From: Sebastes aleutianus
Lineage: Eukaryota > Chordata > Actinopteri > Perciformes > Sebastidae
DNA: 64,000 nt
Assembly: GCA_916700875.1 (NCBI GenBank)
Contig: CAKAKS010000062.1
Coordinates: 8,753,873-8,817,872 of the forward strand
Reading direction: 5' to 3'
Positions 12,020 to 24,112 of this stretch are shown here, one piece after another (positions within the stretch are counted from its first letter, which is position 1; each line of letters opens with the position of its first letter). Below the pieces are notes generated by a model that was not told where the DNA came from, ran no database searches, and was given only the letters and a program-made list of their open reading frames with translations. Made by a program: the position numbers and the translations under genes.

Positions 12020-12430
12020 CTCCTTTGCACCCTTTAACTCTCCCTCTTTTCCTGCTCTTTTTCCCTTCTCTCTATCCCCCATCTCCCTCCCTCTCCATCC
12101 TCAAATGATCTGTTTATTCATTGTATCTTTGTCCTCACTCTACCTCTTCTGCAGCACACTTTCACCACAACCAAACACGCCTACCTTCTCTTTTTCTAAT
12201 AATTTATCACCTGTTTCACCTCAGATCTCCTCTCTCTCTGCTCATCTTCTCTCCTCTCACATCCCCATATCCTTCCTTTTCAGCCCCCCTCCCCCCTTTC
12301 TCAAAATCCTTAATTACCCAGGGAGTTTTTGCTTGGCTGCACCTCCTCCGCTTTCCAGGCCTTCTCTCATTTCTCTCCTCGCCTCCTCCTCTGACTTTCT
12401 TGACCTTGTTCCTTAACCCCCATCATTTTC
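12020..12430 (+). repeat. Pyrimidine-rich low-complexity tract
   Basis: The plus strand is dominated by CT runs. The two overlapping Ser/Pro/Leu-rich ORFs (12105-12416 and 12121-12498) are explained by this composition. Confidence 0.7.
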
Positions 12431-12915
12431 CATCATCCATTTTGCTCTCTAGTTGTAATGGGCTTAGACTTTGCAGCTATTACAAAGTACTCCATTGAGG
12501 GTTGTTTTTTAAAGATAACTTTATAAAACTCATGTGAAGTAAAAGCGCGCAAACAACCAGAGTCTCTGCACATCACGTTTTTTGTTTTGTTGCACGTTGC
12601 ACGTTGCAAACATACTCACACAGATAATTCATTTCAGAGTTATGAATGAGTTACTTTTACTCTGTTTTCATCTCATGCGGAAACAAATTACTTTCTGGTT
12701 AAAACTTAAGGTGCTAAATGCGAGATTTGGAGCATTTCTATTGCCTCTGCAAAGCTCTCAACATGGTGACAGCTGAGCCGGCGGCTCGTAGCTGACGGTG
12801 CTAACAGCGCTAACGGTGAAAACCAGCCCAGTATCATGGTCGTATCTAGAAGGTAGCCCCCAAATGCAAAATTTGATCTGAGATCTCCAAAAACTCTTGC
12901 AAGACTTGCTGCCCG

Positions 12916-13610
12916 ATGACCTATTCTAACCTTAACTATTCAAGGTCAATGCCTAACCTTAACCATTCAAGGTCAATGCCTAACCGTAACTATTCAAGGT
13001 CAATGCCTAACCTTAACTATTCAAGGTCAATGCCTAACCTTAACTATTCAAGGTCAATGTCTAACCTTAACCATTCAAGGTCAATGCCTAACCTTAACCA
13101 TTCTAGATCAATGCCTAACCTTAACTATTCAAGGTCAATGGCTAACCTTAACTATTCAAGGTCAGTGGCTAACCTTAACTATTCAAGGTCAATGCCTAAC
13201 CTTAACTATTCAAGGTCAATGCCTAACCTTAACCATTCGAGATCAATGCCTAACTTTAACTATTCAAGGTCAATGCCTAACTTTAACTATTCAAGGTCAA
13301 TGCCTAACCTTAACTATTCAAGGTCAATGGCTAACCTTAACTATTCGAGGTCAATGCCTTACCTTAACTATTTGAGGTCAATGCCTAACCTTAACTATTC
13401 AAGGTCAATGCCTAACCTTAATTATTCAAGGTCAATGCCTAACCTTAACTATTCAAGGTCAATGCCTAACCTTAACCATTCGAGATCAATGCGTAACCTT
13501 AACTATTCAAGGTCAATGCCTAACCTTAACTATTCGAGGTCAAAGCCTAACCGTAACTATTCAAGGTCAAAGCCTAACTTCAATCATTCAATGCCTAACC
13601 TTAACAATCC
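12916..13610 (+). repeat. 27-bp minisatellite, about 25 copies
   Basis: The unit is ttcaaggtcaatgcctaacc followed by ttaacta (27 bp). It is tandemly repeated with point variants such as gctaacc for cctaacc and tcgagatc for tcaaggtc. Because 27 is divisible by 3 and this frame lacks stops, a 239-codon frame of MPNLNYSRS nonapeptides runs through it (12916-13635). Variation hits both silent and non-silent sites, with no sign of a signal peptide or unique flanking coding region, so I treat it as non-coding. Confidence 0.95.
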
Positions 13611-13712
13611 CGCGAGAGTTTCCCCAGTTTGCTAGTTCCCTTCTTAGCCTCTACCCAGTTTCACAGCAAAGCGTGTAATAAACCCGCCTGTCCACCGAAA
13701 GAAAGTGTGTCA

Positions 13713-14112
13713 GTGTCACATTTTGTGTCGCCGAGACTTGAATATTACACGCCTGCATGAAGGTGCAGTGTTTTGTAGTGATGTTTGTCATGTAGTGACG
13801 GAAGTCTAAGTTCGGTGCTAGTTATGCAGTATATAAATTAAGAAAGGTCCCTTATGGTGGGTGTATTGTTTTGCAAGTTACGTCAGTGACGTTTGACACG
13901 TTTTCCGTACCGATGTTACGTTGTTTCTGTATGTTTTGTACTTAGTTTACGTCTAGTTTTTCCCTTAACCTATTTAAGTGGTTTTGTTGCCTAATCCTAA
14001 GTGAGTGGTTTTGTTGCCTAATCCTAAGTGAGTGGCTTTGTTGCCCCCTGTTGGTACTGCATGTTAATACAAGCGTGTAATATTTACGTCTCTGTGAGGC
14101 AAAATGTGACAC
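13713..14112. mobile_element. MITE with ~45-bp terminal inverted repeats
   Basis: The left end GTGTCACATTTTGTGTCGCC (13713 onward) is mirrored by a right end that reads inward from 14112 as GTGTCACATTTTGCCTCACA. Both continue through gagac and aatattacacgc. The interior holds two to three direct repeats of ggttttgttgcctaatcctaagtgagt. Target duplication is not clear. No transposase coding sequence is present. Confidence 0.8.
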
Positions 14113-14575
14113 CATCCTCTGGTTCCTTCAGACCACCTCTATCTCCTTCCTTTATTCCCTCCTTTAAGTTGTCAGCTCCCTCCACAGGCAACCAGCTGGG
14201 GATGGCCAACCAGCTGGGCAGGTCACCGATTTGGAACCACTTGGGTCAGCAGCTGCTGCGTGCTCCTTGTCTGTGTCGAGCCAAGGCCAGGATAACTGCC
14301 GTGCCCTTGCATAAATACATAGATGCATAAATATATATAGAGAGACATCTGAACTGTCCTCGAGACCTTCTGCCGCATCAGTCACCATTTGCAGCCGTTT
14401 CCTGGAATGCCCTTGGGTTGTCCCATCTGGACAATGTGTGTGTGTGCGCCGGTGAGTTCATGTGTATCTGCCTGCATGTGTGTATGTGTGAAAGTGACAA
14501 CTTATCTGTGCACCCATACTATTTGAAACTTTAAGTGGCCTCCACTTTTGATCATTGTAAGATCATCAAAAGAAT

Positions 14576-14800
14576 AGTTAGACATTTTGGGGAATACGCT
14601 TCTTTACTTTAGTGCCGAGATGATGACATTGATACAACTCTCATATTTGTCTGTTCAATATGAAGCTTAAATTCGCAGCCGGTTAGCTTAGCTTAGCATA
14701 AAGAATGGAAAAAGAGGGAAACAGTTTGCCTGATCTTCCCATCTAACTATTGGCAAGAAAGCGAATAAGGTTATTTCCTGAAACATCAAACAATTCCTTT
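14576..14800. mobile_element. Short foldback-type element
   Basis: The left part (gacattttggggaatacgct) is imperfectly complementary to the right part (gaaagcgaataaggttatttcc). The middle carries the ccggttagcttagcttagcataaag block common to a dispersed fish repeat. A fragment of the same family (cctggctctgtccaaaag) lies at 45050-45112. Confidence 0.6.
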
Positions 14801-15660
14801 AACAGTTAACAGTTTCTACAAACTACATTCATACACTCATATGCATGTATGCACAGTCTTACACACCAAAATCAAAAGCATAAGCCATTAGTCAATCTTG
14901 AAAATATCCTGTGTAGGTCAAACAATCCCAAATTATTGTAACCATGTAACCCTGTACACACAGGCGCAGTTTGCATTGGTTCAGGGGGCTCACTCACTGA
15001 ACCCCCTAGAAATGCATCTATATTTTTTTTATAATAAGGTAGAACTAATCATTTATTGTAATGATGAATTATATTGACCTTGTTGTGTCTTCGTATTGAC
15101 AGAATAAGAAACCAACAAGATAATGGTCTTTTTACTTACTTATAGCCTAATAACATCGGACGCTTTCTCTCCACACACCTTTAAATATGCATTTCTGTTA
15201 CGCCATGTATACAAACCACGTAGCTACCTATCAGCTGCGCGGTCAAGATCAGACTAGAGACGCCACCACTTAAAAAGGTGGGTGAGTAGGACTTGCTATC
15301 TTTGGACGTTCGTGTTTTTTTTAAACAGAAAACACAGGTTTTGTACTGCGATATTTACTAGAAATGACAAACAATACAGCCAGAAACAGGGCGTCTGACA
15401 AAAGTTCAGCTGAAAACGCCGCGCTGCGCAGCGCTTCGTCGCTTGCGGCCAGTTAGTTCATTCCAATAGAAGTCAATGCAATCAAGCTGACTTTGTCGCT
15501 GACGCTTGCTCGCATCGCATTCTGTTTTTTAGGGTGTAACGTGTAAACTACACACATCCCAATACATCAGACCTCACTGCGTTGTACACATTACACTCCC
15601 TCTAGATTTTTCTTGTGGACCCCCAACCTTAAAGTTCAAACTGAGCCTATGCCTGTACAG
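14801..15660. other. No gene recognised; dispersed repeats
   Basis: Includes ggttcagggggctcactcactgaaccccc near 14980-15010, a local inverted repeat, and a gcgctgcgcagcgcttcgtcgc GC-rich palindromic patch near 15420-15445. No coding exon is supported. Confidence 0.4.
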
Positions 15661-15665
15661 GAAAT

Positions 15666-15679
15666 ACACACACACACAC

Positions 15680-15719
<40 letters not shown>
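15666..15719 (+). repeat. (CA)n microsatellite
   Basis: About 26 CA units with one CG interruption. Confidence 0.97.
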
Positions 15720-15723
<4 letters not shown>

Positions 15724-18700
15724 AAAAACGAAATCGATGTACGGTCGTTTCCACTATAGAGCCAGTGTTACAGTTGAATCAGGGCTGCAAACCCATTTTG
15801 TCCCTCATTAGGAGAAGTGTGTGGTCACAGAGCGGTGGTGTCTGAGTCTACGGGGACCTGATCTGGTGCCTGCGGACCTGTAAGGCGCAGAGGGGGGAAA
15901 CGGAGGACAGAGAGGGAGAGTGATGAGGGATGGTGAGGAAAAAAGGAGGTTAAGAAAGAGAGAAAAGAGCAGGAGGTAAAGGAGGGTAACACTAATTATC
16001 TGATAGCTGAGGGTTGAAAGGTCCTTAATGGACACGCTGGCTGTTGCAACAATGAGACCTCCTTTTATAATTGATCACAGGAAATGTCTTGCTATAGCCA
16101 ACACACAGGGGGCCATCCTCTTACAAACTACCGCAACTTTTTCAAAAAGGAATTCCTAGACGTCACATCGAGGCGGCTTCAGTCATGGCATAGCAGAGAT
16201 TCAGACTGTGATATAGCTTCCTAAAATTAGAACACGACTGGAAGCTTTGAATTCATCAGTAGCAACAGAGCTGGTTTGTAATTTTGCATTACTCACATTT
16301 TCCACTTGATGGCACCAGCTCAGAACACATCCGACAGAAGAAATCTGCAGCTCTTATGATGGATATTTCACACGCTGGTGATTGTCTGATATAATATGAC
16401 CCAAGGTTTTTTTTTTAAATGTTGTTTGGGTTTTCTGAATATGAAGCCCACTGTAACAGCAGGTGTCTGTTTATTATAATGCTGGAGACCCAAAACGCCC
16501 TTAGACACATGAAGTGTATCACAGTGTACAAAATGTACAATGTATATCCTTATTACATTATAATTTGGACCTTTAGTTTGTAAAATTTGAGAGGTAAACT
16601 GCACAAGCTGACTCATCTACAGCATGCACTGCAGACCACTGATGTGGAGGCTGTGAGAGAAATCTCTTTGCACTCATGAAACCTGTAACTAGGAGGTGTC
16701 ACTACAGATTTTCAGACCATGTGAAAAAATGTGGCACTGGAGCATCCACTTCAATGCATCAGATAAGTGCACACCGGAGTGTTAGCTGTGAAGATGCTTT
16801 ATTTGTTGGGAGTAGAGCTACACCGAAGGTGACCAACAAGTCCAGTGGAAAGAGATGTAAACAAGGAGGAAGCTGCTGGTGCCAGCTAATCGCGTTTGTA
16901 TGATTATTTACACTAAGTTCATTATTGTACAGTAAACACCTGTATAAACAAATAAATGGGGGGGAAAGCAAAGGGAAAATCATGCATAAATGAATAAACT
17001 TTTTTAAAATAATGAATAAATACATTAAATATGTACATTAAAATAATAATAATAATACATTAAAAATAAATAAATAAATAAATAAATTGAATAGAAGTGT
17101 GGATAGATAGTGAATTAATAAAAAGGTAAATAATTAAAGAAGCAAATTAAAACATAAATATCAATTAATTAATGCCAACATTTATTTTTAATATTATTTT
17201 TGGTACAATAAATGGCATATTTATTTACCTATCCAGTAATTTATTTTTTATTTTGGTAGGTTCCGTCCTCCATACTGTAATCTAATAAATCAGCCTTGCT
17301 ATTAATGCATTGCTTGCAATGCATGCTACCTTCATCTCTGATGCAAGTGCACCTAGTGTGGCTTTGAGAAAAATACAAAACATATATTAGGATACAAAAG
17401 ACTGAATGTCATACTGTACATATATACTTTATGCATATGTCTAAATGCAGATATGCATTTTCAGTCTTCAACCCTAACATCTGCAGCGGGATGTTGTAAA
17501 ATTGTTAAATTTTATTCATAATGACAATGTGATACAGGATGTTTCCTGATGCAGACGGGCTAAGAGAGCCACTGGTAGACTACCAGATCTCTGACAGGAA
17601 GGAGCTACCAGAGGAAGAGAGAGTGGACAGATTCTGCCGGGGTATTTTAGAGAAAGACGAGAGGTTCGAGCCAGCTGGCAGTCCTCATGAAGGCAATTCT
17701 CCGCGTCCCGCAAATGTCTCCTCAGAGAAAACCTTTAGGATGGTTGAAAAAATGCCACTGAAAAATAGAATTAGTATCCACAACGGCACCCTCTATTCTC
17801 TTTTGTCCTGCGAGATCAACTATAGAAACACTGGCTACCAATACGCTCCAACTCAGAGAGCTGCCAAGTCTGCTACCTGTAATTACAACAGTTTGTTGGG
17901 AGAGAGGCAACAGCATGAGCACATGTACACAAACAGTATGAGAAATAGCACACAAGTCTGTTTGTATTCTGATGGCTACTGCTAATTCACCCATTTTGGT
18001 AAAAGCTATCAAAATGCAGTGTGGGACCACTGTAAAGATATTTGTAGCGGCAATATATCTCTAATTTAAAATCAGGTCACAGAATTTGAGGGGTCGCAGG
18101 ATACACTGTAACACAGAATAAAAAAAACAGAGAGATGCAGTACCTCTGTTGTCAAAAATAGAGCACATTTACGTTCAGATCTTCCTTCCACATCTGCCAC
18201 AAACATCTTTACGTACACATATAGTATGCACTGCGACTTCACACAATAGCTTTGTATGACAGTAACTGTGCTTGTCATCATGAACAGAAAAAAAGCAGTG
18301 AATAAAAACATTTCATGCTGACTCTCTTTCATATCTGGCAGTTGTTGAACCATTATTAACAGCTCTTCCTCAGTTTGAGCTGTCTCAGTAACAATAAATA
18401 TTTCTGTCATACCAAACTGTCAAAACTGTCGAACAATTACAGAAACACACCTCCAAACTTTCTATAGTGAGACTTTGACACAGTTACCAGTGGCGTTTTG
18501 TGTGTGTGGTTATTATTGGTGTGTATGTCTTTTGTTGAATCAAACATTTACATCCTTGCACAAAGGATTTGGCATCTCCTCCTCAACATGACACAAACCG
18601 GCGGCCCTCTAATTAACTCCCTTGTGTTGATGCTGGGACATCACTGCTCTGACAGTTTCTCTGGTCGAGATTCACTGATGGGAAACTACAACTTCAATAT

Positions 18701-18764
18701 AACCTGGAGGACACTCTAGTGAGTATGATGCATTCGGATGACTACATTCATTACATAAACCCTA
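15720..18764. other. No confident gene; AT-rich stretch inside
   Basis: Positions 16980-17270 are very AT-rich with (AAT)n and (AAAT)n runs near 17045-17092. The 148-codon ORF at 17539-17985 has no recognisable domain or repeat explanation and is the only ORF here I could not dismiss by composition, but nothing supports its expression. Confidence 0.35.
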
Positions 18765-18824
18765 ATAGCGATGCGCTGATCCAAGCGTAATGCCAATCCG
18801 ACAGTCTGGATTGGTGCATCCCTA
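18765..18824. mobile_element. hAT right-end fragment (TAGGGATGCACC family)
   Basis: It ends ggattggtgcatcccta, the reverse complement of a TAGGGATGCACCAATCC terminus. The same terminus type starts at 63036. Only the end is preserved. Confidence 0.45.
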
Positions 18825-19182
18825 AAACCCTAAAACCCTAATACCCAACTACTTATTTCTGGCTTTAATATTAAAGTTCTTCTAACTATCTCCAGTCTAA
18901 AGATGTATGTACGTAGGTACGCACGGAGATGTACATTTCAAATGTTTTGAATCCGCCAATTCCATTACACTGTATACAGGACTCAAATATTTAGAGGTCT
19001 TATACATTCTTCAACACTCAAGGGTAAAGAAAACTCACACATTCTTCTGTAAGTCTATACTTGTGAGGACTATCATTTACATACAGTAATGCAATCCCTA
19101 GCCTCTACCCTAACATCACAACTAAATGTCTAACCTAGGTTGACCATATTCTCAAACCCCCAAACCGAGACCCTAAATGTAG

Positions 19183-19500
19183 TCAAGTCAACTTTATTTG
19201 TATAGCCCAAAATCACTAATCACAAATTTGCCTCAGGGGGCTTTACAATCTGTACAGGATACGACACCCTCTGTCCTTCACAGTGCGACCCTCTCATCGG
19301 ATAAGGAAAAACTTAACCAAAAAAAACCCATTTAACAAGGAAAAAAAAAATTGGAAGAAACCTCAGGAAGAGCAACAGAGGAGGGTTCCCCCTTCCAGGA
19401 TGTACTGACGTGCAATAGATGTTGTGTGTACAGAGTAACAATGTAATGAAAATACAACGTAGACAATCCATATGACAAAAAATTAATACATATAATGTGA
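19183..19500 (-). mobile_element. Non-LTR retrotransposon 3' region, antisense
   Basis: On the minus strand the segment ends in a gattttgggctatacaaataaagttg-type sequence, a common 3' terminus of fish LINE-derived repeats. Upstream of it lie blocks such as ttgctcttcctgaggtttcttcc and ttgtaaagccccctgaggc. The 41-bp minisatellite next to it seems to belong to the same repeat family. Confidence 0.6.
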
Positions 19501-19556
19501 ACATATGTGAGAAGGTGGATCCAAGAGGATGTCAAGCAGCTTCCCGGCATCGCCAA

Positions 19557-19823
19557 ACAGATAGAGCCAGAGCAACACAGCCTCCTTTCCAAGCCAAACA
19601 GATAGAGACAGAGCAACACGACCTCCTCTCCACGCCAGATAGATAGAGCCAGAGCACCACAACCTCCTCTCCACGCCAAACAGATAGAACCAAAGCAGCA
19701 CAACCTCCTCTCCATGCCAAACAGATAGAGCCGGAGCAACACGACCTCCTCTCCACGCCAGATAGATAAGAGCCAGAGCAATACGACCTCCTCTCCACGC
19801 CAGATAGATAGAGCAGGAGCAAC
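19557..19823 (+). repeat. 41-bp minisatellite, ~6.5 copies
   Basis: The unit begins acagatagagccagagcaac and continues acgacctcctctccacgccaa (41 bp; one copy is 42 bp). On the minus strand all three frames stay open across it, which produces the overlapping YLAWRGG-type ORFs at 19332-19884. These are repeat artefacts. Confidence 0.93.
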
Positions 19824-19825
19824 GT

Positions 19826-20442
19826 TCGTGAACCGCACGTTCATGATTGCGCACCTTCATGCACATGCACACGCTAATATGCACGCGCCATAGGTGTTTT
19901 CATCAGGATAGCTAACTTTGCGCACTTATGGCGCATTTGAGCATGGTGTGGGATCAGAGCGAAGTCATCATTATAGATGGGTGCATCAGAGGCTGTGACA
20001 ATCATGACTTATCACATTCACTACTTCAATCACAGGGCTATCTCCCTCATGACGCACTGACAGTTTGGGAGTCCTGTGGAGAGTTTTTTTTTGGGTGCTT
20101 CGCTTCCGCAATGGCGTTATCCACTGTAACCGTCGTATGAGCGCAGTGCAGAGCGTGCCGCAAGTGAGCCAGTGGGGCACACTCACATGCTCTGATTACA
20201 ACACACAGAGGGAGAGAGACTTCATTCTCTGCTCAGGTAAACATTACTCCTCTATATCTTTACAAAGTTAAAGTTGTTTGCTGCTATATTAATAACCTTT
20301 AACCTTAAAACCGAGTCCTAAAGCAACAGTTCCACAGTTTGGGAAAAGAGTTACTGCTCCTGGCTAAGAAATAACCGTAAACTGTAAAACTGCAACTTGT
20401 CGTATTTATTGTTTTTTTTTTTTTTTGCGGATAAAACAAAAT
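19826..20442. other. No gene recognised
   Basis: Unique-looking sequence with overlapping short ORFs on both strands (19928-20271) and a T-run near 20410-20426. No domain or splice evidence. Confidence 0.4.
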
Positions 20443-21149
20443 TAGGGCTGTTAATCGTGATTAATCGCATGATTGTCCATAGTTAATCGCAAATTAATTG
20501 CACATTTTTTTATCTGTTCAAAAATGTACCTTAAAGGGAGATTTGTCAAGTATTTAATACTCTTATCAACATGGGAGTGGGCAAATATGTTTGCTTTATG
20601 CAAATGAATGTATATATTTATTATTGGAAATCAGTTTACAACACAAAACAATGGAAAAAATTATCCAGAAACCCTCACAGGTACTGCATTTGGCATAAAA
20701 AATATGCTCAAATCATAACATGGCAAACTCGAGCCCAACAATCAACAACAGCTGTCAGTGTGTCAGTGTGCTGACTTGACTATGACTTGCCCCGAACTGC
20801 ATGTGATTATCATAGAGTAGGCATGACTGTAAAGGGAAGACACCTGGGTACCCATAGAACCATTCTCATATCTTGAGGTCAGAGGTCAACGGATCCCTTT
20901 GAAAATGGCCATGACAGTTTTTCCTTGCTAAAATTTAGCGTAAGTTTGGAGCGTTATTTATTATGACATGGACCAATAGATTCCTTAACTTTTCTAGTTT
21001 CATATGATACCAGTATCTTCAATCTAGCTTTAAAACTGAGCCTGTTACAACCTCCGAAAGATCAATTGCGTTAATACGTTAAAGAAAGTAGTGGCGTTAA
21101 AACAAATTTGCGTTAACGCGTTATTATCGCGTTAACTCTGACAGCCCTA
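20443..21149 (+). mobile_element. hAT-type non-autonomous element, 707 bp
   Basis: The element starts TAGGGCTGT and ends ACAGCCCTA. It is flanked by a perfect 8-bp direct repeat AACAAAAT at 20435-20442 and 21150-21157, the hallmark of hAT insertion. Subterminal ends are rich in TTAATCGC/GCGTTAAC words. The interior holds the cttgccc...gtgggtaccca...ggagcgttattta core also seen at 40180-40848, 52142-52819, 54640-54905 and 55860-56100. No transposase is encoded. Confidence 0.93.
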
Positions 21150-23899
21150 AACAAAATATAACATGTTAATTAGTGAAGAAAGCGAATCAGCATCTTTCCC
21201 AAAAAGTTGAACCGTTCTTTTAACCCTGAGGCGGGGCATCATTGTGATAAAGACACTACCATCAAGACCAACTGAGACAATGGTTATAGGGGGATCACTG
21301 AATAGACACTCTCTCTCTCACACCCACACACAGACTTACAAGTAGGTCGAGTTAGGACCAAAGGTAATGACTTGCATGGGCAGGTGGGCAGTGGAGCGTT
21401 GTGGAGTCTGCCCATCGGAGAGACGAGGGCACGACTCGCAACAGCATCCTGACAGACACGGTTTCACCAGGTCAGCAGAGAACTAAAAGAAGGGCTGCTG
21501 TAAACCTGGCTCAGCCTGAAGTCAAGGTGAGACGCTGATAAGTTGCTGATAACTTGTGCATAAAGTGCAGTATTTGACTGCCCTAGCACGTTGTGTTTTT
21601 CAACCTTTGAGAAGTGATTACAGGAGTTACTTTGGATGTCAGGCTGAAAAGGTTAAAGACTCTGTGGAACAAAACCTGGAGCAATACCTCAAAGAGACAG
21701 AGGAGAGAAGGTAGAGGAGACAAATGATGAGGAAGACGGGCGTCACACATGGGGACAATGACAGACAACTGCTTCCACAAAGCAGTGCAAAGTAATTAGA
21801 GGTACATGAATAAAAAACAAGTTTAAAAAGAAAAATGCACTCAGAGATTGACAGATGTGATAACGGAGTGTCCCCACATGACAAGAAATAGAGAGCAAAA
21901 GGCAGGAAATAGTGAACAGACAAGTTATAATGTCAAACAGCTTTTGTGAACATCTGTCCCCTTTGGATAGTTAACATTCTTTTGAGTGATGAATTCCTTT
22001 TAAATAAAGTGAGGATATTTCCCCTCCAAAAGTATGGTTACATTGGGAAAGTTACAAAAGTTAGAGTCTTAACTGTTGCCTAAAATATTTTTCTTCCCGA
22101 GCAAGACACAATCGTCCTGCCACAGTAAACCGCACGATCATTTATCCAAAGGATATCTTTGGAAAGAGTCTCAAAAAGACTTCCAGCAGTCAGGAATGAG
22201 TGATGATCTCCCAACCATTCTGAGACAAATCACCTCTGATCCTTCTGGAGACATTTTTCTTCACTTATATGAAGAATATGTTTCCTCACTCCCAAAGTTA
22301 TAACACATTTTTTTAAACTGAAAACGCAAAACATTTTTTTATGCAACCAAAATAGAGTTTCTTGCACCTCAATTGGCAAAATTCTGATAATTGACCCTTC
22401 GCTAAACCCAGTTTACAATGATAACAGTGGTAAATTGTTCCACTCAAAGTTTGTAAAAAAATGTTTTAAACAACAGCTGTGTTTCCATTCAATTGTCAAG
22501 CGAATTTTAACGCAAACTTTTGAAATGCAAAAAAAGAAATGCGAATTAAGTGTGTTCCCATCAACTGGTTTAGAGCGAATAAACTATAGGCTACAGCGTA
22601 GTTTCGTCAGAGGTTGGCGCTATAGGCTACGTGGGGACTGTCCATTATTCCGAAACCCCAATAGTCCGAAAAATGTCTCTGACTATAAATCAGAAATTGT
22701 TTGTCCAATCATTTCAAAACTCACAGGATATGCTTCATAACAATGTCTAACCACATTGTGTGTAAAACTATTTTGAACTTGCTCAATAGGGGGCGCCACC
22801 TGTTCCAAACATGTGCATGGCCCTGGCCAAATTTGGCCATAAATCAATGACAATTTGCCCAAACAGCCCCAAACTTGGTGGATATCTTTAAGCTGTTGAA
22901 ACATGTCATAATAATTTTTTTGAAATTGACCATTATGGGGGGTGACTGCATTGCACAACAAGTGCGTGGGCCTGGCCCAGATTTTTCGAAAATGTACGTA
23001 AAATCATTCAAACTGTGGTGCGGTTGCTCGTGGTGGATAAAATTAGCTGTTGGGTCTATAGAAAGTTTGGATGTTTTCTCAGATGTGAGCAGAGAGCCGG
23101 AGAGCTCCAGGGAGCCGAGCCCGGCCCTGTATAGTTGACTTTACTGATGAGCTGAAACAAGTAGCCCTGAGCAACTAAGTGACAGCGCAGCGAACAAAAG
23201 ATATAAAGGCACACAGAAAAAAACAAAAAAAAAAACAGAGCTGAGTCAAGAGAATAAGAGGAAGGGAACACAAACAGAATTAGATAGAGAAACACAAAGA
23301 AACTGACCTGAGGGGAGGGTTACATAAATACATACATAAATAAATAAACACAGCCACATATTCAAACCTTTATGCTCTTAACTATCTCCATCTGTCTGTA
23401 TTTATGCTTTTCACACATTTTTTGGGGCGTTCTTTTCATTATTGCAAATTTTTTTGTAATTTTGCTGCATCTCCTGTTGCTATTTGTCACACCTTCATAA
23501 GGCCTTGCTTTGCCACCTTTTCCATATTTCATACATTTCTGATTAACCGTGTTGAAACTTATACTTGCATGTATTTCAATATACACAAATTAGCTCCATT
23601 TGATAGTTTTGCAATCTTTTTCTTCGCTGTAGCTTTTTTGCTACTCGCTTCTGCAATGTGGCATTTTTCTCCCAACCAAGATCATGAAAGATTGATCTCA
23701 GCGCAGAGAGACAGAGGGGCGGGAAAGGAGAAACAGAGAGAGAATTGGATAGCAGGGAGTATACAGGGCACTGAGCTGCAGTATCTCTCACTTTGTATTC
23801 TGCTGCTGTCAAGTGTTGTTGTTTTAATTGGAGCCAAACTCAGCTCAACACAGCAGTCAGATCCTCTCAACCTGACCCCAAAACAACATATACTCACCC

Positions 23900-23967
<68 letters not shown>

Positions 23968-24112
23968 GATACAGAGGCACACAGCGGTAGACATGGGCAG
24001 TTGAAAAACAGAGAATTGCAATGAGAATCAGGTTAACATTATTATACTGTAATACAAGATAAATGCAGTCATAACTCTTCAGTGGATAACTGGACTACAG
24101 TATGTCAATTTG
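21150..24112. other. No gene recognised; minor repeats
   Basis: Includes a gggggcgccacctg-type repeat region near 22785-23010 with two related gtgcatggccctggcc / gtgcgtgggcctggccc segments, an A-rich (AAAT)-like run near 23325-23350, and a (CA)n tract at 23898-23966. ORFs at 22435-22740 and 23404-24024 lack domains; the latter runs into the CA repeat. Confidence 0.4.
23898..23966 (+). repeat. (CA)n microsatellite
   Basis: About 34 uninterrupted CA units. Confidence 0.97.

Noticed and set aside
12916..13610. Direct repeats resembling a CRISPR array
   Set aside because: Units are contiguous with no spacers and the genome is a fish. It is a minisatellite.
17539..17985. 148-codon ORF
   Set aside because: No recognisable domain, no supporting splice or promoter context, and opposite-strand ORFs overlap it. 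Coding status cannot be supported.
18821..18848. Telomere-like CCCTAAAA repeats
   Set aside because: Only about three imperfect units beside a hAT end; too short and of the wrong unit for a vertebrate interstitial telomere.
19332..19884. Three overlapping minus-strand ORFs with WRGG/SVW repeats
   Set aside because: They follow the 41-bp minisatellite, and all three frames are open for the same reason.
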